Below, one piece after another: positions 1 to 52,890 of a stretch of DNA of 64,000 nt. A model generated the notes under the pieces. That model did no database searches. It worked only from the letters and a program-made list of their open reading frames with translations, and was not told where the DNA came from. How positions within the stretch are numbered: the stretch's first letter is position 1; each line of letters opens with the position of its first letter. A program made the position numbers and the translations under genes. The DNA comes from Tubulanus polymorphus (lineage: Eukaryota > Nemertea > Palaeonemertea > Tubulaniformes > Tubulanidae): positions 11,599,001 through 11,663,000 of the forward strand of contig NC_134025.1 in the NCBI RefSeq assembly GCF_964204645.1, read 5' to 3'.

Positions 1-436
1 TCGATAGAGTGAAAAGCTCCGGTTAAAAACATCGCTACTCAAAAAAAAAAGTTTTAAAAATCTCTTTTAGATATACTCGTTTATTCGCCCTATCGCGTAT
101 AGTCTTTTTATTAACACTATATAATATTTATTTTCGAGTGTTTGTTTTAACGGTAAGCTTTTAACCGAATGAGTAAAGATAAACATTTTCTTTTCTGGAA
201 GATGTTGTTTACGTGCGCAGGATTTCTGTATGTTTATTATAGATATCGGCGAATAAGACATCTGCAAACTACGCTTCTTCATCTATTTTCTTGATAGATT
301 GGTCTATTAATATCATTTGTATACTACAACCAGGCTTGGCAGAAAAGTTACAAAATAAAGTTCTTTCGATGTGCCAATGCAACCGTGAAAGTGTGAATGT
401 TCATTATGAAGATAGTGAAAACATCGATACTGTATA

Positions 437-673
437 ACCGGCACACGAAGACACGTCAAATTTGGCCTGAGCCTAATGAGGGTGTTCATACATAAGTGAG
501 TCACTTCCAAATCACGTCCGAACCTGTAGCAATAATTAGACCCGTGTTAAAATTTGGCTCGGGTTCCGTCCAACGTTTTTGGTCTAAGCCTGGGCCCATT
601 TTGCACCTGTGTGAACAGTTCTTCCAGCCCTAATTCGGCACGGGCAAAAAACGCTCGCGCGATCGCGGCTTAT
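437..673 (-). mobile_element. GCGATCAC-family MITE-like repeat, copy 1
   Basis: Ends in GCGCGATCGCGGCTTA, the inverted form of the left end of the best copy at 12107. The inside has the family's CCAAAT/ATTTGGC blocks and the TGAGTCACTTCC segment. The left limit is approximate. Confidence 0.7.
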
Positions 674-3100
674 AATATTTCGACCATGTATGAAGAATAT
701 TCAACACGAACTAAAAATAGACTCTTTTAGCGGATGAAACACCCAACAAATGCCCTTGAAAATCACGCAAGATAGATTTCGTCTTCAATGCATATCCGTC
801 AATAATTCTAACCTACTCGACATTCATGCCAACGAACTACATTAAACATGCATATACACATCTTCGAGATCATTTCAGATAAGCGAATGATGACACATAC
901 AGATGGAAATAATCCGAATTATGTTCTTTTTTTTAAAGAAAAAATCTCGGCAATAAATTAATCAATTAAATCATGGATAAGGCGACGTATAAATCTACGA
1001 AGCAATAACAGACACTCGCCAGAAAAGTATTGGCGATCACTCGCAAGATAAGCTGTTGATCGCTAGAAGAAGTAAACGCTTGATTTATATACACACAAAA
1101 CAACCCAATTAGTACGTAATAATCTACTCCCGAGAGAGCGTATCCAATAAATCTAACTGTTGTGAATGATTCACCTGCTAATAAACCGCGAAAAGCAGCA
1201 AATAAAGCCACCAAATGGGAGCCCTTTAAATCAAATAATGACGGTTTTATTGCCGTTTGGTTTAGTGAGGCACTAGACTTTCGAAACACCTGATATCTCG
1301 CGGGTCCATGTCCGAACAGCCGCAGGAATTCGAATGTTCGCCGATAAACTTGACTGGTTTATGCAGCGAGCGTAGAGTGCCCGGTCTAGATTATCTAGAT
1401 TATCGTGTGAATATAATCCGCCCGTGATAATTTCTGATTTACGCCGCCACGCGTGGAGAAAAGATGTTAAAGAAGAAAAAACATTTCGTTTCCACCAGAC
1501 AGACAGACGAACGTTGGCGATTTTATCTGCTCAAATCGTCGAAAAAAAATTTCTCTACGGCAGTCGCATTTCACAACTATACAAATATCTGTATAAATAA
1601 ACATAAAGAAATCGGCACGCGTAAACAACGTCTTCCTAAAATGGCCATTCGCATGATAGAAGAAGAACATGGCTTCTCACCGAATAGGTGGAATGAACAT
1701 TAAACGTAGAATGAAAATGTTGTTAAAAAACTGATACAAACCATCTAAAAATACGTTCCGAAGAATTCACACATACAAACGTTAAAGGCACTCTCGATTT
1801 TACGTAAAATGTGGCTGAATAACATAAAATGCCCCCCCCCCCCGGCAAACCATACATGGAAATTAATGCAATCTAAGATGTTACATTTTTCCAGCGTTAA
1901 AGCGTTAATTCATTTCAATTGTGGGATTTCATCTTCGTCGCGAAGCGGACCGGACATTGAATTGAACGACGTCAGAAAATGCAATCAGAATCTAATACAG
2001 AAAGAACGACGATGACATGACGACGGCGAAACACCCGGCACTGCTGTAGGCGGCGGAACGAACATGTCAGACTGATCATGCTTATTTACATAACACAGAG
2101 AAAGTCCCGAGAATGTATCAGGAATTATATACACGCGCACAAAAACCGAAATATTCATCAACTCTACAGGACTGAAGAATAAAATCGATACACCGCATAT
2201 CAAACCGCAAGCAGCACCACCGTCATATATCAATTCAATGAGGATATCACGCTTGAAAGTAATTCAAGCGACTACTTCAACAAGTCCTCATTGATGAATT
2301 TCTACTATGGTACGCCTTATATACGATACGGTCTTAAATTACTTATTTTACTTGCCCCGGAATCATTAGGCAAAACACAGTTCAGCGGCAAATCAATCGG
2401 GGCAAAATTTGGCTCGCGTCAACAAAACAAGTGGAACTTTTTTCTAAATTGCAGTTTGCCAAGTAAATGGTCAAATATTGCCAAATATTGCCAATCTACC
2501 AATACCTCATAAAGGGTCGAATTGGTTATGGTTGAAATCATGATCACGGTCAAGAATTCATATCACGATTCAAATATGCAAATGGTCACCTAATCCAATT
2601 CAGAGACCTTCTGGAAGTTGGCCCAAGGACATGCCAATCAACTCATAAGCCAGACTCAGGTCACCCTACGACATGATGGACTGTGATTACAGTCATTCAT
2701 TGATCAATTGACAATTAAAGGCTTTATTATACCAAAGAATCTTAATAAATTTTAAAAAAAGATAAATGAGCACCCAAGTGCACCTCCTTCCAATCATCAT
2801 GTTCTTCGTGCTACCTAGAAGTGCCATCCGTGAAACTTATCTAAATTTCAACTTGGCTTCATATAAGTAGCATGCATCACGATAAAACCCATTCAAACAC
2901 AATAATATTGAACGAAAACTGCAGAGAAAATCAGCACAGCACACGCGTGGATTCGAACCTATAGCTGTAATTTTAAACGATCATCAGAGCCGTGATCTGG
3001 CTGTGATCGATCGCAGAAGTGATTAGGTCGACTCCACGCAACCAGTCATACGATCTATCGGTCGCTGGCAGTTGGTAGATACGCTCAGGTCGCCACAACT

Positions 3101-3229
3101 GGGGCCAGTTGTTCAAAAGTTGGTCAGAGATAACCACCGGATCAATACCATAGTAACAATGAACTTTTGATCGTGACTATGTCAACTATCTACCGGTTAG
3201 CCCGAACCAACTTTTGAGCAAATGGCCCC
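3101..3229. mobile_element. Short palindromic MITE (GGGGCCA ends)
   Basis: Left end GGGGCCAGTTGTTCAAAAG and right end CTTTTGAGCAAATGGCCCC are inverted repeats of about 20 bp around a ~90-bp centre. It has no coding capacity. I see no clear target-site duplication. Confidence 0.7.
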
Positions 3230-3447
3230 TGGTCACTGGAATAGCCACCAGCGAACAGTCATTCGAAATCCCAGTCATTTCTAGTGCCGTCGCATTGTAT
3301 AGGTGCGACCTGAATGGCGCTTTAGTTTTGGCGTTGGTATGTATACCAAGTAATCAGTTCAATCGCTGGTAGATCAGCGGTAATGCCACCCACCCTCAGA
3401 TTCTTAATTTTTCCACCTCTTCGATACACTTTTAAAAGCACACTTAC

Positions 3448-45405
<41,958 letters not shown>

Positions 45406-45439
45406 TGTGCTTTTTGTGTAGTTGTAAAAATCGTGTATA

Positions 45440-45910
45440 TATCATCCGATATAGTATATATAAATATATATTGGAGAAAGGAGAGTTGAGTTGAACTCAA
45501 TGATCGAGAGCCATGATTTACACGGAGCGATAGTAAATATAACAGCGCGACAGTAGAGGCGCCGCACTCGACTGAGAGAGGAGTACAACAATCAAACCAA
45601 CCTACTTACTACTACACCGGTAATCCTTAGTCAGCCGTCGCGTCTAGAAATAGTTCGATATTCACACAATGTCCGCGCGTTTGAACGAACGAAAACGCTT
45701 ACTTTAACTTTTTCGATATCGAAAATAAGTAACGCGTTCTATATTCGTGTAAACGCATACTATTTCGGGCGTTTGTCGAACGTTTCGATTTGATTTCGCT
45801 TTATTTTTCATCCGTATTTATTTTACGGGAATCAATGCGCCGCGCGGTACACACCCGAGGCGACCAATAAAGCGAGCGCTCATCAATTAGCCGCCGGATT
45901 TTTCTTTCTG
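45440..45910 (-). promoter_or_regulatory. Probable PTK7 promoter region
   Basis: Lies directly upstream of the signal-peptide exon. AT-rich TATATA-like sequence nearest the ATG is followed upstream by a CpG-rich stretch (ACAGCGCGACAGTAGAGGCG near 45543). The placement is inferred; no start site can be fixed from sequence. Confidence 0.4.
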
Positions 45911-46371
45911 TCGTCGTCTTCGTTATTATTTTTTTTTCGTGAGAAACAATGAAAGATGCGTAATAGTGAAAAAATACGATCTGAGCTTTTCGATACGTTT
46001 TGAACGTACGTAAAAACCCAGTTAATTTGCATATACACATTGCAACAATGCTGCACGATATAAAGTATCTTTCGTTTACTTGTTTCTTTATGCTAAGCTA
46101 AAGATATAAAAAGGCATATCTTTTGTGAATATGAAATTTACAGAACTATAATTTCATCAGGAATTTTTTTCGAACGTTTTGAAGTGTTTCAAAATGTTCC
46201 AATTTCGAGTATATAAGTAAGTGAACTTTTCTAAACTAAAAAAAGAATTGAAATCATTACGCTGACATTTGAGCAAATCAAGAAAATCAGTATCGATTCA
46301 ACTTTTCTTAATGTTCTCTGTAAAACTTTCCAATGGGCAAAAGCGGTTAAGGGCAAAACTTGCTTATCATT

Positions 46372-46520
46372 TCAGGGGCGAATTTCAGGGGTGGTCTCGG
46401 GGGTCCGGACTCTTGCCTTCCCATTGAGGTTGCCCTTTTCATGGCTGTTTTATCCGAGAAATTTCTTGTTTTCCTTTTGGACCCCATCAGCTCTCCGATT
46501 TTCCAAGATCCGCCCCTGCT
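46372..46520. mobile_element. CAGGGGCG-ended MITE (hAT-like)
   Basis: Left CAGGGGCGAATTTCAGGGG, right AAGATCCGCCCCTG; the ends are inverted and match the better preserved element at 48097-48366. Confidence 0.6.
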
Positions 46521-47377
46521 TTCCAGCTAAATATAGAAGTATCAGAAGTATATATATCATCGCACGTGAGAGCTTATACTAGTGTTCCGACAAGTTTGTT
46601 GCCGACACAATTTTTGTAAAACCTACGTACATCGCCAGCCAGGGGTATCGAGCAGATAACGCAATCTAAACTAATCGACAAACGAACAACATGCATTGGA
46701 AGTAATCCATCATTCAAACTGCCAATGCGGGCCAAGTAAAAACATGGTTTCGAAATGTTGTGACTCAACGTAGAGAGGGAATGATATGCATTAAAACCGG
46801 GGTCACGACGAACACGTTTCACATATGATTTACCACATCATCCTCGCTTGCCGGGGGTAGTTTTGATCGATAACAACCAAAAGTACGTCCTCTATATGTT
46901 AGTAGTTGAATAAACTACTAAAATCCCTGTAAACTATAGATGAATGAAGAAGCCTGATTTTCGAATTCTATATATACGAGCGTATATGTACCATTTATAT
47001 GAAATTGGTTAAAACGAAAACAGAATGTTTCGACTTTTGAATAACAGCTATCATCAGATTGTTGACTTCTTAATTCATCCCCGTGTATTTTCATAACACG
47101 TACCACCCTGAAAACGAGATCCACTGTTAAAATTTTATGGTAGAAAAATGAACAACCGCGTTACGCTTAGATTTTATTTGCATACGTAAATATATGTGTA
47201 TATATGTATATTACTATAAACATATATATGTATCAACCCCAAACCGTGTAGTAATATTCTTATATATATTTTGATAACAATCACTTACAAAAAATACTGC
47301 ATCAAATATTACACACCATGTTGTAAACTGTTAAAGAAAATGTGACTCAAATGTGACAAAAATGTAAGTCAAATTCG

Positions 47378-47383
47378 TTTATT
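47378..47383 (-). terminator. NAGS polyadenylation signal (AATAAA)
   Basis: AATAAA on the minus strand, about 240 bp after the NAGS stop codon. It is the first canonical hexamer I found there. Confidence 0.5.
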
Positions 47384-47622
47384 TCCAATGTTGTAACTCA
47401 CAAATCAGGGAGGTGGCGGTGAATCTCCCTGGTCAAATATAAACTGGAAAACTGGGTCCTGGATCAGATTCACAAAGCATATTAATGACTGGGTTACTGA
47501 ATGCAACCTTCTCATATTTAGTAGCTTCAACAATGTGATTTGATGAAACCTCTAAAGTTTCCTCATTACAACGTTTTGAACAACTGATACCAGGTATAAG
47601 CAATATTGAAAAACTGCGATGA

Positions 47623-47725
47623 TCAATCAATACGTTCGATAACAGTGGGTCGGCTGATCGATTCAGGAAGCATCATAGCCATAGTCACGAGTTTATTCGT
47701 TTCTTCGTATTCATGTTCGCCATAC
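47623..47725 (-). CDS. NAGS: NAGS exon 11: C-terminus and stop
   Basis: Residues 497-530, YGEHEYEETNKLVTMAMMLP then a variable tail and TGA at 47625-47623; parallels the vertebrate FGLADIRDSYELVNHA... end. Confidence 0.93.
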
Positions 47726-50700
47726 CTGCAATATCATAATAATTCATTAACTTTTCTTTTATAGATGGCGGATAAATCAAAAATTCTCAGATATGATTTA
47801 TGAACAAATTGTACGTACCAAAAGACGACCCATTCGCCATTGCTCCAGCTCCCATCAGCTCTCTGAAAATACCAGGCCGAAATGTTGTTATCGGCCCTGC
47901 AACGCCAAAATAGTTTTGGGTACTTCCTTGTTATATGCGCCCACATCATCTCTCCTGTTCCAAGACCCTATATATAGATAATGCCATTTAGAACCAGCGT
48001 TTTTTATGACTAGAATTATCAAACTGGGTGGTGTAATTCTAAAATCATGGATATTCAGCCCATCTTAGCATGATGAGTGCGTGGAATTACCACTCGCAGG
48101 GGCGGATCCAGCGGGCGAATTTGACTATATTCCTAGAAATTACTGCTCGATGATCTGCCAACGAAGTAGCAAGCATTGCACGCGTGAAGCTCATTTAAAT
48201 GGGGTTTGGGTCCACCCCAGGAAAATTTTGAAAAATAACTCGTTTTTCTTGTATCTTGCGTTCGGGAGCTTTCACATTATGTACTTCTAAAGATTATGTT
48301 AAAGTCACATTTTTTTCTGACTATATTCCGGAATACAGTGGAATATAGCTAGGATCACCGCCCCTGATTCGTCCAGTATGACAGGGTAGCCACTTTTCCC
48401 TGACTTATCCATGACGTGCGCGATGTTTTCCCTGACTTGATCAAATATGTGACTCATAAACGGAAACTGTTTGATTTCACCATGGACTTTAGAGTCCACG
48501 ATTTTACGCGTGATCTATAGCTGTGTAAACAATTTCCCTGACTTTTCCCTGAATATTGGCTTTTTTTCACAAAATTCCCTGAATATTTGATGACTTTTTT
48601 GTAAAGAAAAGAAAATTCCCTGAATTTTTCCCTGATTTCCATGTAAGTGGCCACCCTGTATGAGTAGACGTTTGCGCACACCATTTATAATGTTTTGAAA
48701 GTGCTTTTCGTCAGTGTGAAGGTAAAAATAGGAAAAACGAAGAGGGGAGCGCAGACTTTTGCTGTAGAGAATTTACCTGTGTTTTCTGGTCTACGGCGAA
48801 TTTACACAGGTACGGTACGTCCGTATTCGGGTGTTTGGTGATGATGGCGACGGCCGAGTAAGATTCAGAGATAAACATCTTATGCAGGCTAATTTTCAAC
48901 GAGTTGAAGTAATCGGGAATCATAGGGCTGCCGAACGATGTACTGAGCAGGTCTACCAGTCGAGGTACGTCGATATTGTCCACCGTATCGTACGTAAGTA
49001 TTCTTTCCGCGCTTTTGAAATATGTCCCCGCACCTGAAATTACACCGTAACAAAACTCTTGATATTGTACTTAATTGTAATCAATCAAAACACGATCAAT
49101 CGAATTTTTTTCGTGCAAGTTCCTGAATCCAGAAATCAACAAAAAGCGATGCAAAAAATCGTGACAAATGTAAAAAATATGTATTCTTGTAATATACACG
49201 TGAAAAAACAATATACATGTTTATTGATACTTGAATTGTATTTAAAAAGATAGGCTAAATACATGCATATATCCTGCAATCGTCAGTAAGGACATCATAG
49301 CAGGATTTAGGAAAAATCTAAGGGAAAGGAAACACGGCTTACGATAGGCACTTCAATATATACATATACATTTTAGATAATGATTTCATACATAATTCAA
49401 AAAGGTTGCATTCAAAGTTCGCTGCGGTTTTCTGTGAAAAATTTTGTAATCTATAGAAATATTTAAAAATTTAAACGGGAGCTAGAATTTTGATCGCCGA
49501 ATAACAGGCGATTGCATTTCAAGGTAATTGTTAGGTTTTCATAAATTAGTCCAACATAAAAAACATGTATATAATATGTTCGAAAAACACCTAATTTGCA
49601 CACTATTTTTCATTCCATTTCCATGAAAAGTATATACACGCGTGTAAAAAGAACTTTGTTCGTGTGTTTTCATAAATAGATATTGATATCAACAACGCTT
49701 TTTCGGCGCAAAGAGGAACTATCATTTGAAATGGATATATACGAACCATGGTGTGTAAACAGCTCTTTGAGCAGAGCATTCCCTGAGGTGACGACGATTG
49801 AGCCATCGTCGGGTAGGTAGTTTATGAGACTTGCAATCCTTTGAATCTGAAGAAGAAACGATATTGTATATTGATGCGCATGTACACGGAATCAGAATCG
49901 ATCAAATTTATTTTCAATGTCAAGAGCTTTCTAGCAATTTCTTTAACATAACTTAAAATGCCAAAAGGTATCCCACCCGAAGGGTTTGTGGAGGCCAATA
50001 GATATTTTTGTATGTATTATAGGGGCGGCCCCTTAATGCTGTTAGCGACAAATGTAAATACGTTAATTCGTTGTGTTTTCTTTTAGATTTTAAATCTGAA
50101 ATCTAAAAGTCTTCTTATACATAGAACTGTCTTCTCGAAAAAGGCCCCTTTTAGTTATATTTCCGTCCGTTTGTCCGTCTATTTCGCGTTACATTTACGC
50201 CACCGCAAAAGAAATTTCCCTCCGAACAGAGCCAGCCATCGCGGCAGCGAATCGGGCCGCTGCGAAAAGATCTTTGAGGGAATCAATCAAGATCTCACCG
50301 TTAGTGGATCTGACACGAAATGCCAGTTACATAATATACCAACTGCAGAAGTAATATACTACGCGGTCAATAAATCATCTTGATTGCTGCTTGCGAAGGT
50401 AATTGGTCTATAATTAATCGGAATGATAAAGTGATTATTTATAACGGAGCTAGCTGCTCTCGCGGAAGCCACGCAGTTATAGACTAACCTTTTCCTTGAT
50501 GTCGGCGTTGCACCAAGGCTGGACGAAACAGTGGTCCAAATCGGATGGCAGATTTATCGAGGAGACGATCTTGCTTCGCGAATCGCGAATGCCGCCGTAG
50601 TTGTTCAGAAACATCACTTTCCGAGGTTTGATACACTTCGAAAGGCCTTCGGTTACCTATAGCGAAAAAGAAGAAGGAAATACGTAAATCATAAGCAATT

Positions 50701-52890
50701 TGAAACAAGAGACCTTCTCATGCCCATTCCTGTATTCCTGTATTGTTATCCGACAACTGCACGTAAAATGATGAATTAGTAGGCTGGATTGATAGCAATG
50801 GCATTGCTATTTGATGTAAGATAGTTTCCCGGCCTCTAAGTTTAAAACGAATTCACATTTAATCGTATTCGAAGTAACTGCAGCTGAATAAATCAATGTA
50901 TTCAGAAAAATAGTAGAATAACCCGTACACTCCGACGTGGAGAATAGATAATAAGTTTAAACCAACTATATACAAAATTTAAAAACTTAAAAGCGAGTTT
51001 TTATTCATCAAAAATTAAAATCAAGACACCAAGTTTCGAACTCTCGCTAGAAATCATCGTCAGGTCTCTAGCGAGAGTTCAAGACGTACGTGTCTTTTGT
51101 TTACAAAATGGCCCATTTCTTTATGTACAACGAGACTTCTTCTTCAATGCGAAATGGGCCGAACCCGGAAGCAAACAGATGAAATCATTGATATCAGAAC
51201 GTTAATATTGAACCAATCCCATGGGGATCAAACCTTGAACACACCTGAGTAGGGTCCACGAGGAGAAGCTGGCCAGATTCTGAGAATCCAACCGCTTGAA
51301 CAATCGGAATATGATTGCTTTCCATGCTCCAGCTGATTGGCTCAAGGTAGAGTTTCTGTATTTCTCCGTGAAACGAATTTCTACATTAAAAAAAGCATTT
51401 TTCGTCGTAAATTCTATCAAAATAATCATATCCCGGGGTATCAAGAAAAGGAAATTTATTTCCTATGTACTTTTGTATAGGTTGCGCTTTGATTATTCCG
51501 TTTCCGTTGAACATTGGTCTCGTTTCAGCGCCCTCTGTCTCGATGGCGTCAACAAGCAAGGCAGTATTTCGAAATAATCCGTTTAAGATTCCCTGTAGAA
51601 ATAACCGACAATAATGTATAAACTGAATATCCAAAATACGAATTCATTGTTGGGAATCAAGGCAAATCGTTTCTCGATGTATATATTTGGCAATAGATAT
51701 TGACATATCTATTACATGTATTCATTCAAATCATCGTTTCTCTATTTTACGTAAAGGTCATTGAATTTACCAGATATTTGTCGGTGTGAACAAATTCTGT
51801 TTTGTCCATATAGGACCAAAGCTTGTGGCCAGAATTTACGGTTGTATATCCCAAAGTTAAGACTACTTTTATACCATTTCGGTGAAGAAACGAAACACTT
51901 TTTCCAATGTGCTCCACCTAAAATGAGAAGCAGTTGCAAAATATGTGGACAGTATTATAAAAGAAAAGATGATTCAATCAGAAAGACGCTGGCAAACCTT
52001 CTTTGGTTCATTGAATATTTCTTGGTCGACTTGAATGACGGCAAAAGGTTGCAAGGGATTAGTGGCACTTTTCTTGAATTGGTGCAGCCAGTAACGAGCT
52101 TCGCGTTGAGATGTTCCGACCTAGATTTATAGTGAAGAAACAAATAGATGGGCCTGTATATATGAAGAAGTCAGTGAAGGTGGTTCGCGGAGTCCAACCC
52201 ACAATCCACACGCATGTTTTTTTTATACCTCGTACAAAAACGTCATCAAATCTTCATTGAGTCTACCATTCCCATTGTTGTTCATGTGCTTATTATAAGG
52301 TTTGCTGAAAGTTAGAAATTTAAAAAAAAACATGGATATCTGGGGGCTTGGTACAAGGAAATCGACATTTACGACACTCGTATAAATATCCAACAGATGT
52401 CTTTCAACAAAAAAAATATTATTGTCGTTATTGAATGTCTGGCAATCAGAGTAAAGACCAAAATGCCAAAGGAATACAATAAGTAGAAAATATATACATA
52501 TATATATATATTTCAGTCGTTCCTCTGATTTCATTTCATTTACTTCAGGACAACACGCAGCTAGCAGTATATACATGGAAAAATCGAAAAATGCGCATGC
52601 ATCATGAAATATTAAATTTCATATTTCATTTTTTTGATACAGTAAGGTACATTGACCCCGAAAATCATACATACGTACGTGATGCTAATATTACTAGAAC
52701 TGGCCAGGTGGTGATCATTTTCAGTACCGGTATTCGTAACAGCTTTGCTCGATGGGTTGTCAGCATCGAACCACGAACAGGAACCTTTATTCGTGTGGAT
52801 GCCATATGAATGTGGCAATAACCGCACGGCTGATTGTCCCCGAAACCAACATGAACCGATTAACCCTGCTGCACATCGAATTTGTCTCAT
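47623..52890 (-). CDS. NAGS: N-acetylglutamate synthase, mitochondrial (complete, 11 exons)
   Basis: Transfers acetyl from acetyl-CoA to glutamate in the mitochondrial matrix. The product starts arginine synthesis and in ureotelic animals activates carbamoyl phosphate synthetase I (known). Exons: 52890-52679, 52304-52229, 52120-51998, 51917-51771, 51592-51471, 51380-51245, 50656-50489, 49846-49747, 49033-48777, 47967-47819, 47725-47623; 1593 bases, 530 aa plus stop (human 534 from memory). Residues 1-41 have several Arg and no acidic residue, as in a transit peptide. Then the amino-acid-kinase-like domain (~85-360; REARYWLHQF, QPFAVIQV, FLNNYGGIRDS, SSINLPSDLD). Then the GNAT domain (~375-515), with acetyl-CoA loop QGLGTG at 447-452, LFWRCR, AWYFQRADGSWSN and VVFWYG. 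All phases agree. Neighbouring NOXRED1 is divergent. I first wondered about a calcium channel subunit, but the joined protein leaves no doubt. Confidence 0.96.
47819..47967 (-). CDS. NAGS: NAGS exon 10: GNAT core
   Basis: Residues 448-496; GLGTGEMMW (acetyl-CoA pyrophosphate loop), KLFWRCRADNNISAWYF and GSWSNGEWVVFW. The phase-2 donor TG|GTACGT is chosen because TG+G restores Trp and joins YGEHEYEE. Confidence 0.97.
48097..48366. mobile_element. CAGGGGCGG-ended MITE (hAT-like)
   Basis: Left end CAGGGGCGGATCCAGCGGG, right end TAGGATCACCGCCCCTG, 270 bp. Flanking ACTCG / ATTCG may be a decayed target duplication. A shorter relative is at 46372-46520. Confidence 0.8.
48382..48658. mobile_element. 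CAGGGT(A/G)GCCACTT-ended MITE with TATGA duplication
   Basis: Ends CAGGGTAGCCACTT and AAGTGGCCACCCTG are inverted repeats. TATGA occurs directly outside both ends (48377-48381, 48659-48663), a clean 5-bp target duplication. The inside has many TTCCCTGA boxes in both halves. 277 bp, non-coding. Confidence 0.88.
48777..49033 (-). CDS. NAGS: NAGS exon 9: interdomain and start of GNAT domain
   Basis: Residues 362-447; GTYFKSAERIL, PRLVDLLSTSFG, DYFNSLKISLHKMFISESY, VPYLCKFAVDQKTQ. The last residues begin the acetyl-CoA-binding strand-loop. Confidence 0.97.
49034..49746 (-). other. NAGS intron 8
   Basis: 713 bp, AT-rich, no repeat recognised. Confidence 0.85.
49747..49846 (-). CDS. NAGS: NAGS exon 8
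   Basis: Residues 329-361 plus one base; RIASLINYLPDDGSIVVTSG and LLKELFTHHG close the kinase-like domain. Donor GTTCGT. Confidence 0.93.
49847..50488 (-). other. NAGS intron 7
   Basis: 642 bp. A short hairpin-forming segment near 50083-50110 (AGATTTTAAATCTGAAATCT) is the only feature noticed. Confidence 0.8.
50489..50656 (-). CDS. NAGS: NAGS exon 7
   Basis: Residues 273-328; KVMFLNNYGGIRDSRSKIV and SSINLPSDLD, the best conserved part of the kinase-like domain. Phase 0 both sides. Confidence 0.96.
50657..51244 (-). other. NAGS intron 6
   Basis: 588 bp; contains the hairpin at 51038-51080 described separately, otherwise AT-rich. Confidence 0.85.
51010..51080 (-). repeat. Hairpin with CUGANGA/GAAAC motif
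   Basis: Arms GAACTCTCGCTAGA (51038-51051) and TCTAGCGAGAGTTC (51067-51080) are exact inverted repeats with a 15-bp loop. On the minus strand it reads CTGACGATGA, a short stem, then TTCGAAACTTGG, the same layout as the 42.3-kb family but with different stem sequence. Confidence 0.75.
51245..51380 (-). CDS. NAGS: NAGS exon 6
   Basis: Residues 227-272; HGEIQKLYLEPI, NHIPIVQAVGFSESGQLLLV. The acceptor AATGTAG at 51381 is chosen over a nearer AG because only it keeps phase with exon 5. Confidence 0.9.
51471..51592 (-). CDS. NAGS: NAGS exon 5
   Basis: Residues 187-226; LLVDAIETEGAETRPMFNG matches the helix-turn before the glycine-containing loop. Donor GTACAT in phase 2. Confidence 0.92.
51771..51917 (-). 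CDS. NAGS: NAGS exon 4
   Basis: Residues 138-186; SVSFLHRNGIKVVLTLG is the conserved helix-strand of the kinase-like fold. The rest is lineage-specific. Phase 0 both sides, 80-bp intron upstream. Confidence 0.92.
51998..52120 (-). CDS. NAGS: NAGS exon 3: start of kinase-like domain
   Basis: Residues 97-137; VGTSQREARYWLHQFKKS and QPFAVIQVDQEIF match NAGS closely. Phase 0 on both sides. Confidence 0.95.
52229..52304 (-). CDS. NAGS: NAGS exon 2
   Basis: Residues 71-96, ending RLNEDLMTFLYE, the helix before the kinase-like fold (vertebrate ...RDIQAFLNQ). Phase 2 in, phase 0 out. Confidence 0.88.
52305..52678 (-). other. NAGS intron 1
   Basis: 374 bp, AT-rich with a TATATA run at ~52494-52511. 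Confidence 0.8.
52679..52890 (-). CDS. NAGS: NAGS exon 1: transit peptide and linker
   Basis: Residues 1-70. MRQIRCAAGLIGSCWFRG starts an Arg-containing, acid-free N-terminus, followed by a Ser/Thr/Asn-rich variable linker. The ATG has A at -3. The frame stays open upstream to ~53019 with other possible starts, but only this Met gives a clean transit peptide. Donor GTACGT, phase 2. Confidence 0.8.

Larger units (their letters stand above)
1..3447 (-). other. PTK7 intron 7 (partial)
   Basis: Non-coding. Holds one minus-oriented copy of the GCGATCAC repeat (437-673), a poly-C run near 1831 and a small palindromic MITE (3101-3229). I searched the minus strand for the second half of Ig4 and did not find it, so the intron continues past base 1. 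Confidence 0.75.
45406..47377. other. Spacer between NAGS 3' end and PTK7 5' end
   Basis: Contains the presumed PTK7 promoter: CpG-rich sequence at ~45520-45900 and a T/A-rich TATATA stretch (45452-45475) 50-70 bp upstream of the PTK7 ATG. Also a CAGGGGCG-type MITE (46372-46520) and a short GTTGAATAAACTACT fragment (~46902) of the palindrome family. No gene recognised. Confidence 0.6.
47968..48776 (-). other. NAGS intron 9
   Basis: 809 bp, about two thirds of it two abutting MITEs (48097-48366 and 48382-48658). Confidence 0.9.

Noticed and set aside
966-1289. 107-codon hydrophobic minus-strand frame.
   Set aside because: Begins with GTG, has no ATG near the start, no splice signals tied to it and no family I know; inside an intron.
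47623-52890. Calcium channel alpha2-delta or a kinase as identity of the minus-strand exons.
   Set aside because: The joined protein has the NAGS GNAT core (LFWRCR, AWYFQRADGSWSN) and kinase-like motifs in NAGS order and length.
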